NCBI GenBank assembly: GCA_934465535.1
Contig: CAKSKV010000010.1
Span: forward strand, 1-51,008
Length of the DNA stretch: 51,008 nt
DNA from: an uncultured Clostridia bacterium
GTDB taxonomy: Bacteria > Bacillota > Clostridia > Christensenellales > QALW01
Direction of reading: 5' to 3'
Shown here: one piece after another, positions 1 to 8,416 of the stretch
Layout: the number at the start of each line of letters is the position of its first letter
Numbering within the stretch: the stretch's first letter is position 1
Program-made: the position numbers and the translations under genes
The notes under the pieces: model-generated
The model's input: the letters and a program-made list of their open reading frames with translations, nothing else
Databases searched by the model: none
Told to the model about the DNA's origin: nothing

Positions 1-43
1 GTTAACCGAAATGTCGTTGGTTCGAGTCCAACACGGGGAGCCA
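1..43 (+). tRNA. tRNA-Asn(GTT), 3' half only
   Basis: The window opens exactly on the anticodon GTT, followed by the 3' side of the anticodon stem, the variable loop ATGTC, a T-arm (GTTGG-TTCGAGT-CCAAC), the 3' acceptor strand ACGGGGA, discriminator G and an encoded CCA. The order and variable loop match bacterial tRNA-Asn. The 5' half lies outside the window. The last five bases (39-43) are part of a direct repeat found again at 1706. Confidence 0.9.
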
Positions 44-70
44 TGTATAACGGTCTGTAAGTCTTTTCTT
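39..70 (+). repeat. Direct repeat copy 1 (tRNA 3' end + terminator), att-like
   Basis: These 32 bases, from the last five bases of tRNA-Asn through most of the terminator hairpin, recur without mismatch at 1706-1737. Similarity then continues with a few substitutions (71-80 versus 1738-1747). Duplicated tRNA 3' ends are typical of integrase attachment sites, but no integrase gene is present between the copies. Confidence 0.8.
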
Positions 71-86
71 GCAGACCATTATTTTT
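52..86 (+). terminator. Intrinsic terminator of tRNA-Asn
   Basis: A 10-bp stem (GGTCTGTAAG with CTTGCAGACC, one G-T pair) and a 6-base loop are followed by ATTATTTTT. It starts nine bases after the tRNA CCA end. Confidence 0.85.
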
Positions 87-150
87 GCATTTTTATGGGC
101 ATTTTCGCCTCTTTTTGAGCAATTTCATAGTAAATCATCAGAACGAGTAA

Positions 151-177
151 CGGGCAACCCGTTGCCCGGTCTTTTTT
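151..177 (+). terminator. Second intrinsic terminator-like hairpin
   Basis: CGGGCAAC and GTTGCCCG form a tight inverted repeat followed by GGTCTTTTTT. No gene between the first terminator and this one was recognised. Confidence 0.6.
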
Positions 178-329
178 ATGTCCAAAAAAGCGTGATTTCA
201 CACTTGAAGTCTGTCGGACGATAAGCACCGTCCTGCAGGAATTGAATAGTGGTTTTATTAAGTTTTTTGCAAAACGGAATAAACGTAAAAATTCAATCCT
301 ATAGTATGTTTTGTGAAAGCGCTGAATGA

Positions 330-358
330 TTGAAAAAATCGGAAAAATATGCTATAAT
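330..358 (+). promoter_or_regulatory. Sigma-A-type promoter
   Basis: TTGAAA, a 17-base spacer and TATAAT. It sits just upstream of the LysR remnant and is probably the leftover promoter of that gene. The stretch 178-421 holds no recognisable gene. Confidence 0.6.
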
Positions 359-421
359 ATGCTCGTAGAAAGTTTGGCGGTAAAAGCAACTTCACGCACA
401 TTACGTTGAGGTAGGCGCAAA

Positions 422-589
422 CTATGGCTGAATATTGATTGGAGATACCTTGCGAGCTACGATGGTCTTGCATTGTCGCATGCGATTTCCGAGTTTTCAA
501 AGATTTACCCAGAAGTTACGATAAGTGTTCAAAAGGGAACGCATGAAGATTTATATGACTATATTGACGTTAAAAAAGAGATAGATTGA
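422..589 (+). pseudogene. LysR-family regulator remnant (substrate-binding domain fragment)
   Basis: Reading this frame gives about 55 codons ending in TGA, with the text YLASYDGLAL, AISEFSKIYPEVTISV and GTHEDLYDYI. This is how the effector-binding domain of LysR-type regulators usually begins (R-Y-x-G, then an amphipathic helix, then YP-x-V-x-I-x-V-x-x-G-x-x-x-x-L). No helix-turn-helix region can be read upstream and the frame stops soon after, so both ends of a roughly 300-residue protein are missing. No start codon or ribosome site fits. The call is from motif recognition only. Confidence 0.55.
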
Positions 590-721
590 AATTTCCCGAA
601 GAACGATAATTTCATGGGAGGAACCATTGGGTTTTGAAACTAAGAAATTAAATAGGCAAGGAAAGTCGAGAAAGAATTGTCGTCTGCGGTATAATTATTG
701 TCTGTAAGGAGCTAAAGGAAT

Positions 722-1606
722 ATGAAAGAACAGATTTTGGCCGTCCAGCGGATGCAGGATTATATCGAGAAGAATAATGCAGAAGAAATCAATTTGTCGG
801 ACTTAGCGCGCGCGTCGTTGTTTTCTCCGTGGTATTCTTATCGACTGTTCCGTGACTCTCTTGGGCTGACGCCGACTGAGTATATCCGCAAGTATCGGCT
901 CACGCAGGCGGCAAAAAAACTTAAAAGCGGTAATATCAAGGTTATTGACGCGGCGTTTGACGCAGGTTTTTCCAATGTGGATACCTTCACACGGGCATTT
1001 TACAGAGAATTCGGGCTGAACCCAAGCGACTATATGAAAAATCCGGTTCCCGTCACCTTCTTTATTCCTTACGGTGCAAAATATCGAGAATTAAAAAAGG
1101 AGGACATCGACGTGTCAAACATTCAACCTATTTTCATTCAGGTTATCCGTAAGCCGGAACGCCTATGCATTATCAAACGCGGCAAGCAGGCGGCAGACTA
1201 TTTCCCATACTGCGAGGAAGTTAGTTGTGACGTTTGGGGTATTCTTATGAGCGTGAAGTCGCTCTGTGGAGAACCGGTTTCCATGTGGTTACCCGAAAAA
1301 TATAAAAAGCCGAATACATCCACCTATGTGCAGGGTGTGGAGGTCGAAACCGATTATATGGGGATGATTCCGGAGGGATTTGATACCATTCATCTGCCCG
1401 AAGCGGAATATCTGATGTTTCAAGGACCGTCTTTCCGCGAAGAAGATTATTGCGAAGCTATCCGCACCGTACAAACAGCAATGGATAGTTACGATCCGTC
1501 CGTCATTGGTTACCTTTGGGACGATGAAAACCCGCGCATTCAATTAGAACCTCGTGGACAGCGCGGATACATTGAGCTGAGAGCCGTGCGAAGGATTCAG
1601 AAATGA
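722..1606 (+). CDS. AraC-family regulator with GyrI-like effector domain
   Basis: This 294-residue protein has an N-terminal AraC/XylS double helix-turn-helix (about residues 8-108, ending in the classic second-helix text GFSNVDTFTRAFYREFGLNPSDY). A C-terminal effector-binding region of the GyrI/Rob type follows (about 125-290, with PEAEYLMFQGP near its centre). This is the Rob-like arrangement, with DNA binding first and ligand binding second. Such proteins usually control efflux or stress genes in answer to small hydrophobic ligands; the target here is unknown. AAGGAG about ten bases upstream supports the start, and TATAAT at 690 may be its -10. It sits between the two tRNA-end repeats with no partner gene, so it may be cargo of a lost element. 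Confidence 0.85.
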   Translation: MKEQILAVQRMQDYIEKNNAEEINLSDLARASLFSPWYSYRLFRDSLGLTPTEYIRKYRLTQAAKKLKSGNIKVIDAAFDAGFSNVDTFTRAFYREFGLNPSDYMKNPVPVTFFIPYGAKYRELKKEDIDVSNIQPIFIQVIRKPERLCIIKRGKQAADYFPYCEEVSCDVWGILMSVKSLCGEPVSMWLPEKYKKPNTSTYVQGVEVETDYMGMIPEGFDTIHLPEAEYLMFQGPSFREEDYCEAIRTVQTAMDSYDPSVIGYLWDDENPRIQLEPRGQRGYIELRAVRRIQK

Positions 1607-1705
1607 GTGAAGCGATTTTTGTCGAAGGATTAGCAAAAACATAGGAGAAGGGGTTAAATCGGGTGTATTTTGATGAGATAGCGGTGTAGATATTTCGTAT
1701 GTGAT

Positions 1706-1737
1706 AGCCATGTATAACGGTCTGTAAGTCTTTTCTT
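1706..1737 (+). repeat. Direct repeat copy 2 (tRNA 3' end + terminator), att-like
   Basis: An exact 32-base copy of 39-70, including the AGCCA of the tRNA 3' end. No T-arm or other tRNA structure precedes it, so it is not a second tRNA gene. Confidence 0.8.
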
Positions 1738-1755
1738 ACAGATCGTTGTTTTTTT
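1719..1755 (+). terminator. Duplicated terminator downstream of the AraC regulator
   Basis: GGTCTGTAAG pairs with CTTACAGATC (10 bp, one G-T), loop TCTTTT, then GTTGTTTTTTT. It is the second copy of the tRNA-Asn terminator and probably now ends transcription of the AraC gene. Confidence 0.8.
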
Positions 1756-1775
1756 CGCTGAATGTATCCGTTGGG

Positions 1776-1803
1776 TTGCAAAATGCAGACTATATGCTAT
1801 TAT
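1776..1803 (+). promoter_or_regulatory. Sigma-A-type promoter of the CPBP gene
   Basis: TTGCAA, 16 bases, TATTAT. Transcription would begin near 1810, downstream of ATG 1762. This argues for the GTG at 1837 as translation start. Confidence 0.5.
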
Positions 1804-1836
1804 AAAATACAACAAAGCGGGGGGGAATTTGATGTT

Positions 1837-2477
1837 GTGAAGCTTACAAAGAAGAACATTTTTATTTTCTCCTTGTCGCTCGTGCTGATATGTGCAGTTA
1901 CATTTTGTGTACGGTTTATAAAATACATTGATATAACTGCATTAAAAATCGTTGTACAAGTATTTCTTAATCTGTCAAATGGATTGATTGCATGGATGGC
2001 AATGAAATTAACAAATATGAAATTTGAGATTGATCTCAAAAATAAGCATCATTATTTGATTGGTGCTGCAATTGCACTGGCTCTTGTGTTGTGATAGCTA
2101 TTATTCCTGCACTTTGCGGATTTTCGTTGATCGGGCATCATGTGGATTTCTCATGGTTTGCCCTCCTGTATGATTTTTTATTCTATCTGTTGGTGATTGG
2201 ACCGGTAGAGGAATTTGTGTTTCGGATATATCTGCAGGATGCCCTTGTGAGTTTCTTTGAAAAGAGCAAGTGGCTTGGCGTTGTAATTGCATCATTTTTG
2301 TTTGGGCTGTGGCATATCATCAACGGAAATATCATTCAGGTTTTATTCACATTTGGAATAGGACTTGTATTTGGTTTTTCCAAGTATAAAATCAAGGAAT
2401 GCGGTTATGCCGGCGTAGCTTTCGGTCATGGTCTATATGACTTCTTAAATAGTCTTGTCAGAATGTTTATCCTCTGA
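1837..2477 (+). pseudogene. CPBP (CAAX/Abi) intramembrane metalloprotease, frameshifted
   Basis: The gene is read in two frames. The first part (GTG 1837 to TGA 2092-2094, about 85 codons) gives three hydrophobic segments. The second (GTG 2091 to 2477, 128 codons) has the family's catalytic motif GPVEEFVFR (EExxxR), then FLFGLWHI and the later FGHGLYD. Together they have the usual length (about 215 residues) and order of a CPBP-family protease, which works inside the membrane. The break lies in the repeated TTGTGTTGTG at 2085-2093, a likely slippage point. GTG and TGA overlap as GTGA, so translation of the second half by re-initiation is conceivable, but the first half would lack the active site. 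The G-rich run at 1819-1826 may be the ribosome site. Confidence 0.7.
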
Positions 2478-2548
2478 TAAATTCATATTTATAGGTCAAT
2501 CGGCGCCAAGAGGAGATTTGTGTTTGAATTGTTGAATAAGGAGTCTGT

Positions 2549-2785
2549 ATGGAGCCATTTATAGCGGATATGATAAATAACTTTCAAATACCGAAGTGGT
2601 TGAGATATACTATCTCAAGCGCAGTAAGCAGTTTTGCGGTATTTCTCGGAGTTGCGTTGGCAATAGAAAGTCCTATACTTATAGGCAGAATTTTCGGCGG
2701 ACTGCTGGCCTTTCTTTTCCTTGCTGTGGCAATTTATTTGTTTGTAAAAATTGCGAAATCACAGTCGAAGGCAATAAAGCAATAG
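2549..2785 (+). CDS. Small two-helix membrane protein, unknown function
   Basis: This 78-residue protein has two hydrophobic stretches (about 22-42 and 47-70) and a short basic tail. AAGGAG nine bases upstream of the ATG supports the start. It does not resemble a family I can name. It lies between the broken protease gene and a phosphatase gene and may share a transcript with either. Confidence 0.6.
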   Translation: MEPFIADMINNFQIPKWLRYTISSAVSSFAVFLGVALAIESPILIGRIFGGLLAFLFLAVAIYLFVKIAKSQSKAIKQ

Positions 2786-2942
2786 GTTATATGCGTTCAA
2801 AAGTATTATAGTTTAATACATCCTTAAAATCGCTCGAAGAATGAGATTTTCGTGTATGATTTTAAATGCGGAAGCAAATGTTACGCTTGAAGTAAGCAGA
2901 TGGAATTTTTTCTTTCATAAATATTCATTGACGGAGGTAAAT

Positions 2943-3584
2943 ATGCATATTTTCTTAATTAGGCACGGCGAATCTGTTGCAAACATTGGTGATAATTATG
3001 TTAAAAGGATCCCGGATCACTTGATTTCTTTAACCGAACGGGGCAAAGAACAGGCGCGTGAAAATGGTATGTGGTTGGCAAAATACTGCCAAGAAAAAGA
3101 CATAGACTTATCTAACGCTCGCATTTGGCGCAGTCCGTATCTCCGTACAAGGCAAACATGTGAGGAGTTTAATAAGTATTTGAACATCACGGATATCCGA
3201 GAGGATATTACGCTTATCGAACAACAGTTTGGCTTGTTTGATTCTGTTCCCGAAGAAGAGTGGGGAAAGTTATATCCTGCGGAATTTGGTGAGTATGAAC
3301 GCCAACGCGCAAACTATGGTAAGTTTTATGCACGACTTCCGCTTGGTGAGAGCCCTTTTGATGTCGCAATAAGGGTGCATCAATTTATGGGAACGGTGCA
3401 TAGAGATTACGAAAAACACGGCATAGATACATTGTTTATATTTACACACGGAACAACTCTTAGGACTTTTCTTTTGAGGTGGTTTCATTATTCGCCCGAA
3501 TTGTATCATAAAGAGAAAAACCCCAAAAACTGCTGGATCAGAGAGATAAAAGATGGAGAAGATCTTGGGTATATAAATTGTTAA
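2943..3584 (+). CDS. Histidine phosphatase family protein (phosphoglycerate mutase-like)
   Basis: This 213-residue protein starts MHIFLIRHGES. The RHG motif near the N-terminus provides the phosphate-accepting histidine of the branch-1 histidine phosphatases. Other family marks are LTERGKEQA, the RSPYLRTRQTCE segment and the late FTHGTTLR with the second catalytic histidine. Substrates in this family range from sugar phosphates to protein phospho-residues and cannot be told from sequence. The ATG at 2943 is chosen over an in-frame ATG 34 codons earlier because ACGGAGGTAA lies directly before it and the RHG motif then takes its usual place. A strong terminator follows. Confidence 0.85.
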   Translation: MHIFLIRHGESVANIGDNYVKRIPDHLISLTERGKEQARENGMWLAKYCQEKDIDLSNARIWRSPYLRTRQTCEEFNKYLNITDIREDITLIEQQFGLFDSVPEEEWGKLYPAEFGEYERQRANYGKFYARLPLGESPFDVAIRVHQFMGTVHRDYEKHGIDTLFIFTHGTTLRTFLLRWFHYSPELYHKEKNPKNCWIREIKDGEDLGYINC

Positions 3585-3652
3585 AATGCGTAAATATAAA
3601 AGGAAATCTTTAGTATAAACAAAAGAATTGAGTTCATTAAAACAAGCAGTTC

Positions 3653-3695
3653 AAATGCTAAGATTGCAGTGAAAATTGCAACCTTAGCATTTTTT
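3653..3695 (+). terminator. Intrinsic terminator after the histidine phosphatase gene
   Basis: A long stem with one interior mismatch (AATGCTAAG...TTGCA with TGCAA...CTTAGCATT) is followed by TTTTTT. Between this and the next gene stub only about 60 bases remain. Confidence 0.75.
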
Positions 3696-3756
3696 CGATT
3701 CAAGGCCCGGCGGATATGGAAGGCTTTATTACATTCAATCCCGGATATTGAATCGT

Positions 3757-3855
3757 CTATAACCTAATGGCCGCGAGATTCAGTATAAAACACAGGGCTG
3801 AAAAAATACCGATGGTGATCAGATCTCTGCCCTTCAGTTTTTTGGTTTCATTCAT
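3757..3855 (-). pseudogene. Trep_Strep/MptD-type membrane protein, truncated to 32 codons
   Basis: The ORF reads MNETKKLKGRDLITIGIF and then the start of one membrane helix before stopping. This is the characteristic N-terminus of the Trep_Strep family (about 190-residue multi-pass membrane proteins, ECF-transporter-like), which is often encoded just after paired ABC exporter genes as here. AAAGGAG lies seven bases upstream. The rest of the protein is missing: no further homologous text can be read in any frame before the terminator at 3653. A deletion is the simplest explanation. The call depends on the N-terminal pattern and the gene order. Confidence 0.6.
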
Positions 3856-3868
3856 AGTGATTTCTCCT

Positions 3869-5620
3869 TTATTCTGCAATGTTCCAACCTTCCGATTTCT
3901 TCCGGATGTCGATAAATTCTTTGTATTTTCCGGGGATGGCCGCCAGCTCGGCGTGGGTTCCCTGCTGCACAAGCTGACCGTCGTCAATGACCAGAATTTG
4001 ATCGGCTTGCTCGATTGTCGCCAGCCGGTGGGCAATGGTGATAACGGTCTTGCCGCGCGTCAGTTCGGAGAGCGCCTGTTGGATCAGGTGCTCGTTTTCG
4101 GGGTCGATGCTGGCGGTCGCTTCGTCCAGAATGATGATGGGTGCATTTTTCAAAATGGCGCGGGCAATGGAAACGCGCTGCTTTTCGCCGCCGGACAGCG
4201 TGCCGCCGCCATCACCGATGACCGTGTCATAGCCGTTCGGGAGTGCCATGATAAATTCATGGCAGCGGGCTTTTTTTGCCGCCTCAATCATTTCTGCCTC
4301 GGTGGCGTCGGGTCTGCCGAACAGAATATTGGCGCGAACGGTGTCGTGAAACAGGTAGACATTCTGGAACACCATCGAAATACTTTTCAGCAGGCTGTCG
4401 CAGGTGAATTCCCGGAGATCGTGCCCGCCGACGATGATTCTGCCTGCTTGAGGGTCATAAAAGCGGGCAATCAGGCTGCAAATAGTGGTTTTGCCCGACC
4501 CTGACGGCCCGACGATTGCAGTGGCGTTTTTTTCTGGAATATGAAAGCTGACATTTTTCAGAACCGTCCGTGAGTCGTAACCGAAGCTGACATTTTTGAA
4601 TTCGATGTCATAGCGGCAGAGTTTTATGTCCTTGCCGTCTGCATCGATGTAATTGTGCGCCCGCAGTGCGTCAAGCTGATTCATGGCATCGTCGATCACG
4701 CCAAGGGTATGGGCGCTGTCGCTGATTGGCTCAAGGCCGGCAAAAATGCTGAGAGAAAAGAACACGAACATCAGCATCATGGAAAAATCCATTGTACCGT
4801 GCAGGCACTGCAAAGCCGCTGCCAAGGCAAGCCCGACCGAACCGCATTTCAGGGCAAGCAGATGTCCGGCGTTGGCAGGAAGATAGCCCCATTCGATCTT
4901 CAGGTGAATTTTTTTGCTGTCATGCGCAGCCATCGCCACCGATTCCATGGCGGCGCCGGATTTTCCGAAGGATTTCACCACCGCAAGCCCGCGGGCGTAT
5001 TCGATTACCGCACCGGTGAGGTCGCGGTTCGCCTGCGCCTCGATCGGGGCATTGACGCAGGCAAAATGGGAGATAATGAGCATAAAGCCGAGGGACAGTA
5101 AAGCGGCTGCGAGGGCGATCAGCGCCGTAACCGGGCTGCAGATTGCAAGCGCAACAAATACAACGGCAAAGTTCAGATAGCCGCCGACAAAGTTGTCAAT
5201 CATACGGATACCCATATTCTCAAGTGTGGAAAGGCCGGTGGTGACGGAGTTCAGAATGCTTCCGGTGCTGATCTGCCCGAAGTAGCCGAGCGAAACACGC
5301 TTTAAGGCATCGCCGACTGCCAAACGGTCGCGGGCGGTAAGCTGATAACTGATTGGTTCCTGAAGTCTTGCACGGAAATAGTCGAACAAAAAGCGGAAGA
5401 AGACCAGCGCAATCTGAATGAGAATTGACTTCCATATCCAAGTTGTATCAAATGCCGTCCCGCTTTTCTGAGATTCAATAAGCTGTCCGACGGTATATGC
5501 AGCAAGGCCCAGGGGCAGAGCCGTGAAAATGTGAGAGAAGAATGTCATCACAAATCCGAGATACAGCTTTCCTTTGAATTCGTCGCACCAGTCGATGATG
5601 CGTTTTACGGTTTTGAACAT
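3869..5620 (-). CDS. ABC exporter half-transporter (TMD-NBD), second subunit
   Basis: This 583-residue protein has an N-terminal type-I exporter membrane domain (about 1-310, six helices) and a C-terminal ATPase domain. Walker A GPSGSGKTT is at 371-379, the signature LSGGEKQR at 475-482 and Walker B ILDEATAS at about 498-504. All ATPase motifs are intact. It follows the other half-transporter by three bases, so the two probably form a heterodimer. With an AraC regulator upstream and a Trep_Strep gene downstream, the layout resembles YbtP/YbtQ- or IrtA/IrtB-like systems. Some of those import iron-siderophore complexes despite the exporter fold; others act as drug exporters. The substrate cannot be deduced. 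Confidence 0.88.
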   Translation of the reverse strand: MFKTVKRIIDWCDEFKGKLYLGFVMTFFSHIFTALPLGLAAYTVGQLIESQKSGTAFDTTWIWKSILIQIALVFFRFLFDYFRARLQEPISYQLTARDRLAVGDALKRVSLGYFGQISTGSILNSVTTGLSTLENMGIRMIDNFVGGYLNFAVVFVALAICSPVTALIALAAALLSLGFMLIISHFACVNAPIEAQANRDLTGAVIEYARGLAVVKSFGKSGAAMESVAMAAHDSKKIHLKIEWGYLPANAGHLLALKCGSVGLALAAALQCLHGTMDFSMMLMFVFFSLSIFAGLEPISDSAHTLGVIDDAMNQLDALRAHNYIDADGKDIKLCRYDIEFKNVSFGYDSRTVLKNVSFHIPEKNATAIVGPSGSGKTTICSLIARFYDPQAGRIIVGGHDLREFTCDSLLKSISMVFQNVYLFHDTVRANILFGRPDATEAEMIEAAKKARCHEFIMALPNGYDTVIGDGGGTLSGGEKQRVSIARAILKNAPIIILDEATASIDPENEHLIQQALSELTRGKTVITIAHRLATIEQADQILVIDDGQLVQQGTHAELAAIPGKYKEFIDIRKKSEGWNIAE

Positions 5621-5623
5621 CGC

Positions 5624-7396
5624 TTATGTCTCCTCTTCTGCGGCGGAAACCGCCCAGTTTTTCGCGCCGATGTGCGCCTGCCACATATCGCGGTAGAGCG
5701 GGCAGCTTTCAAGCAGCTCCTGCTGCCTGCCCTCGGCTTCGGTTTTTCCGTTTTTTAGCACGACAATGTTATCGGCGTTTTTAATGGTGGATAGCCGATG
5801 TGCGATCACAAGCAGGGTCTTGCCTTTTGTAAGTTCTGCAATACTGCGCTGAATTTTATCCTCGTTCTCGGGGTCGGTAAAGGCTGTGGCCTCGTCAAGA
5901 ATGACAATCGGTGCGTTTTTCAGCATCATACGGGCGATGGCTATGCGCTGCTTTTCGCCGCCCGACAGCCGCTTGCCCGCCTCTCCTGCGGGCGTATCAT
6001 AGCCCTGCGGAAGCTTTGCAATAAACTCCTCGCACTGCGCCGCCCGGGCTGCCGCTTTGACTTCTTCGTCAGTGGCGTTCGGGTTGCCCAAACGAATGTT
6101 TTCAAGCAAAGAGCAGCGGAACAGGAAATTATCCTGCGTGACAAAGCTCACATATTCCGACAGCTGCGAAAGCGGCATATCCTTGACATTTACGCCGCCG
6201 ACGGTGATCTCGCCGTCCGTGACATCCCAGAACCGGGCGATCAGCTTGGCAACGGTGGACTTTCCTCCGCCGGAGGGACCCACAAGCGCTGTAAAGCTGC
6301 CCTCCGGGAGGCGGAGATCAATGCCGTGCAGCACCTCGTCCTTTTCGTCACCCGTATAGGAGAAATGCACATTTTTCAGTTTTACATCGGTGTGCGTTAC
6401 CTCGGCGCGGTCCTTCGGCTCGGGAAGCTCCGGCATTTCGAGAAATTCCTCCAGGTTTTCGACGGTATATTTCACCTGACGCATGTTTTCCGAGAATACC
6501 TCAAGCTTGGCAAGTGAACCGACCATGGAAATGGAAAGCATCACGGCAAGCGCCGCCTGCGGGGCAGTGATGCTGCTGCCGTTTGCGAGTGCCAAAGCCA
6601 CGGGGAGCGTGCCAATCAGCGTGGAGGGAAACAGCGCAAAGCTGAGCTTCATGGTGGCAAAGGTGGAGGTCAGCCATTTGATTACAAAGGTGCGGAAGTC
6701 GGTAATGGCACCGGCGTATTTCTCATAGGAAACGCCGGCTCTGCCGAATGCCTTGATGACCTCGATGCCTTCTATATATTCGACGATTGTGCTGTTCATA
6801 TGGCTTGCGGATGTATCGTATTTTGAAAAATTCTTTCCGCTGATTTTGAAGGTCAGCGCCATGCATATAAGCGACAGCGGAAATGTGACGAGGGATGCAA
6901 GTGCCAGCCGCCAGTCAATGATGCAAAGGGCGGCGATACTGACGATAGGAAGCACGATGTGTCCCGCGCCTTCGGGGATCATATGGGCAAGCGGCGGCTC
7001 CAGATTTTCAATTTTATCCACCATCATGCTCTTGATCTCGCCGATGGTGTGATTTTCGACATTGCCCAGCGGCGCATGCAGAAACCGATCGGCAAGACGC
7101 AGGCGCAGCTTTTCCAGTATTGTATACGCCATGCTGTGCGACGCGGCGGTGGACAGCGTAAAGGTCAGAATTTTTATCGCATATGCCGCAAGCGCAAGCA
7201 GACACCAAAGTACGATTCCTTCCACCGTAATCGTGCCGGTTACAAACAGGCAAATGAGTCTGTACATACAGTAAAATGGGATAAGCCCCGCCGTGACAGA
7301 CAGAACCGACAGGATGACCGACCATGTCATCTTTTTCTTTTCGCTGCCCGCGTAGGCAAAAAGAGTGTTCAAAAAGCTCTTTTTCTCAGGTTTCAT
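5624..7396 (-). CDS. ABC exporter half-transporter (TMD-NBD), first subunit
   Basis: This 590-residue protein has six predicted membrane helices in its first 310 residues. The ATPase domain follows, with Walker A GPSGGGKST at 373-381, signature LSGGEKQR at 477-484 and Walker B VILDEATA at about 498-505. The H-loop histidine lies in VIAHRLSTI. The start codon overlaps the end of the AraC gene by 11 bases and the stop is three bases before the next half-transporter, so the three genes form one tight operon. Function as half of a heterodimer is inferred from the pairing. Confidence 0.88.
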   Translation of the reverse strand: MKPEKKSFLNTLFAYAGSEKKKMTWSVILSVLSVTAGLIPFYCMYRLICLFVTGTITVEGIVLWCLLALAAYAIKILTFTLSTAASHSMAYTILEKLRLRLADRFLHAPLGNVENHTIGEIKSMMVDKIENLEPPLAHMIPEGAGHIVLPIVSIAALCIIDWRLALASLVTFPLSLICMALTFKISGKNFSKYDTSASHMNSTIVEYIEGIEVIKAFGRAGVSYEKYAGAITDFRTFVIKWLTSTFATMKLSFALFPSTLIGTLPVALALANGSSITAPQAALAVMLSISMVGSLAKLEVFSENMRQVKYTVENLEEFLEMPELPEPKDRAEVTHTDVKLKNVHFSYTGDEKDEVLHGIDLRLPEGSFTALVGPSGGGKSTVAKLIARFWDVTDGEITVGGVNVKDMPLSQLSEYVSFVTQDNFLFRCSLLENIRLGNPNATDEEVKAAARAAQCEEFIAKLPQGYDTPAGEAGKRLSGGEKQRIAIARMMLKNAPIVILDEATAFTDPENEDKIQRSIAELTKGKTLLVIAHRLSTIKNADNIVVLKNGKTEAEGRQQELLESCPLYRDMWQAHIGAKNWAVSAAEEET

Positions 7397-8351
7397 ATCC
7401 GATTCCTCTCTCTCTTCGATATTCCGACGGAGTCAGCTTCATAATTTTCTTGAACGCCTCGGTGAATTTCCCTGCATTGTTATATCCGACACTGTTGCCG
7501 ATCTCCGCAATGCTTGTTTCTTTTTCCTTGAGTAACAGCTCCGCTGCCCGGTTCATCCGATAGCTTGCAAGCCAAGCTCCGATCGCCTCGCCGTAAACCG
7601 AGCGGAAGCAGCTTTTCATAGCCGTCATGGGAATGTCAAACTGTTTCGACAGCTCCTCCTGCGTGAAGTTTTCCGAGATGTGCTCTGTCAAAAAGCGGCG
7701 GATCGCCTTGACCTTTTCGACCTGTGTCCGATAAAAATAAGGCTGATGATCCTCAATCTTCGGCACGGTCATAGCATCGAGATATAAAAGCAGCTCTAAA
7801 ATTTTCACCCGGAAATACGGGATGCGGATCTTTGCAGGCACACGGTACAACTCGCCGAAAATATGCTCGGCTTCTTCCATGCCGTGCAGTACACGCGGAT
7901 TGTCACCGAGAGAAAAACGCGCGATGATCTGTTCGGGCCTGACCGGGAAATCCTTTACTTCTTCCGAAAGCGACCGCCCGACAATATCCAGATCGAAGGC
8001 CACCGTAAGGCCGTGATAATGACAGGAGGGAAATACAAAATCTCCCGTGTGGTGCCGTCTTTGATCAAGCTTCATATCGCCTGCCGCCGTATAGCCGACC
8101 ATGCCGTTTCCCGCCGCATATTCCATCTGTCCTTCGCGGCAGTGATCAATTGCAAGGATTCGCCGCTCCGACACAAAGCCGCTGTGATAGTGCTCCATAT
8201 GAAAATCATTGAAGCTGAGCATCACGCCGGGGAATACCTCGTAGGCGGTCATGGTTCCTTCGCCGGATTCATTGTGAAACTGCCAGACCGAGCATCCATC
8301 GCTCTGCGCCAATAATATGGCGCCTTCGTTTTTCAGTGCGTCTATGTCCAT
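7386..8351 (-). CDS. AraC-family regulator of the ABC operon
   Basis: This 321-residue protein has the AraC/XylS double helix-turn-helix at its C-terminus (about 215-315, ending SVGYNNAGKFTEAFKKIMKLTPSEYRR) behind a roughly 200-residue sensor region. The ATG at 8351 is preferred over TTG at 8357 because the ribosome site AAAGGAGA ends nine bases before it and would be too close to the TTG. In related loci (YbtA type) the regulator activates its neighbouring transporter genes in answer to the transported ligand, and the 11-base overlap with the transporter gene suggests the same here. A promoter and a GTTAG-N6-CTAAC palindrome lie upstream. Confidence 0.85.
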   Translation of the reverse strand: MDIDALKNEGAILLAQSDGCSVWQFHNESGEGTMTAYEVFPGVMLSFNDFHMEHYHSGFVSERRILAIDHCREGQMEYAAGNGMVGYTAAGDMKLDQRRHHTGDFVFPSCHYHGLTVAFDLDIVGRSLSEEVKDFPVRPEQIIARFSLGDNPRVLHGMEEAEHIFGELYRVPAKIRIPYFRVKILELLLYLDAMTVPKIEDHQPYFYRTQVEKVKAIRRFLTEHISENFTQEELSKQFDIPMTAMKSCFRSVYGEAIGAWLASYRMNRAAELLLKEKETSIAEIGNSVGYNNAGKFTEAFKKIMKLTPSEYRRERGIGYET

Positions 8352-8392
8352 AAGCAAGGCTCTCCTTTGGAATCACAGCTGGAATAAGCGTG

Positions 8393-8408
8393 GTTAGATA
8401 TTGCTAAC
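8393..8408. promoter_or_regulatory. Operator-like inverted repeat GTTAG-N6-CTAAC (copy 1)
   Basis: Perfect 5-base arms with a 6-base spacer, placed about where leftward transcription of the AraC-ABC operon would begin. The same arms and spacer occur at 8724-8739 in front of the divergent operon. Confidence 0.55.
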
Positions 8409-8416
8409 TGCATTAG

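Noticed and set aside
258..500. 80-codon minus-strand ORF near the tRNA
   Set aside because: It runs antisense to the LysR remnant and its promoter, with no ribosome site.
1706..1755. Second tRNA-Asn gene
   Set aside because: Only the last five tRNA bases are present; no T-arm or anticodon arm can be folded upstream.
3767..7444. Several plus-strand ORFs above 150 codons
   Set aside because: They are antisense to the two ABC transporter genes, whose motifs are unambiguous.
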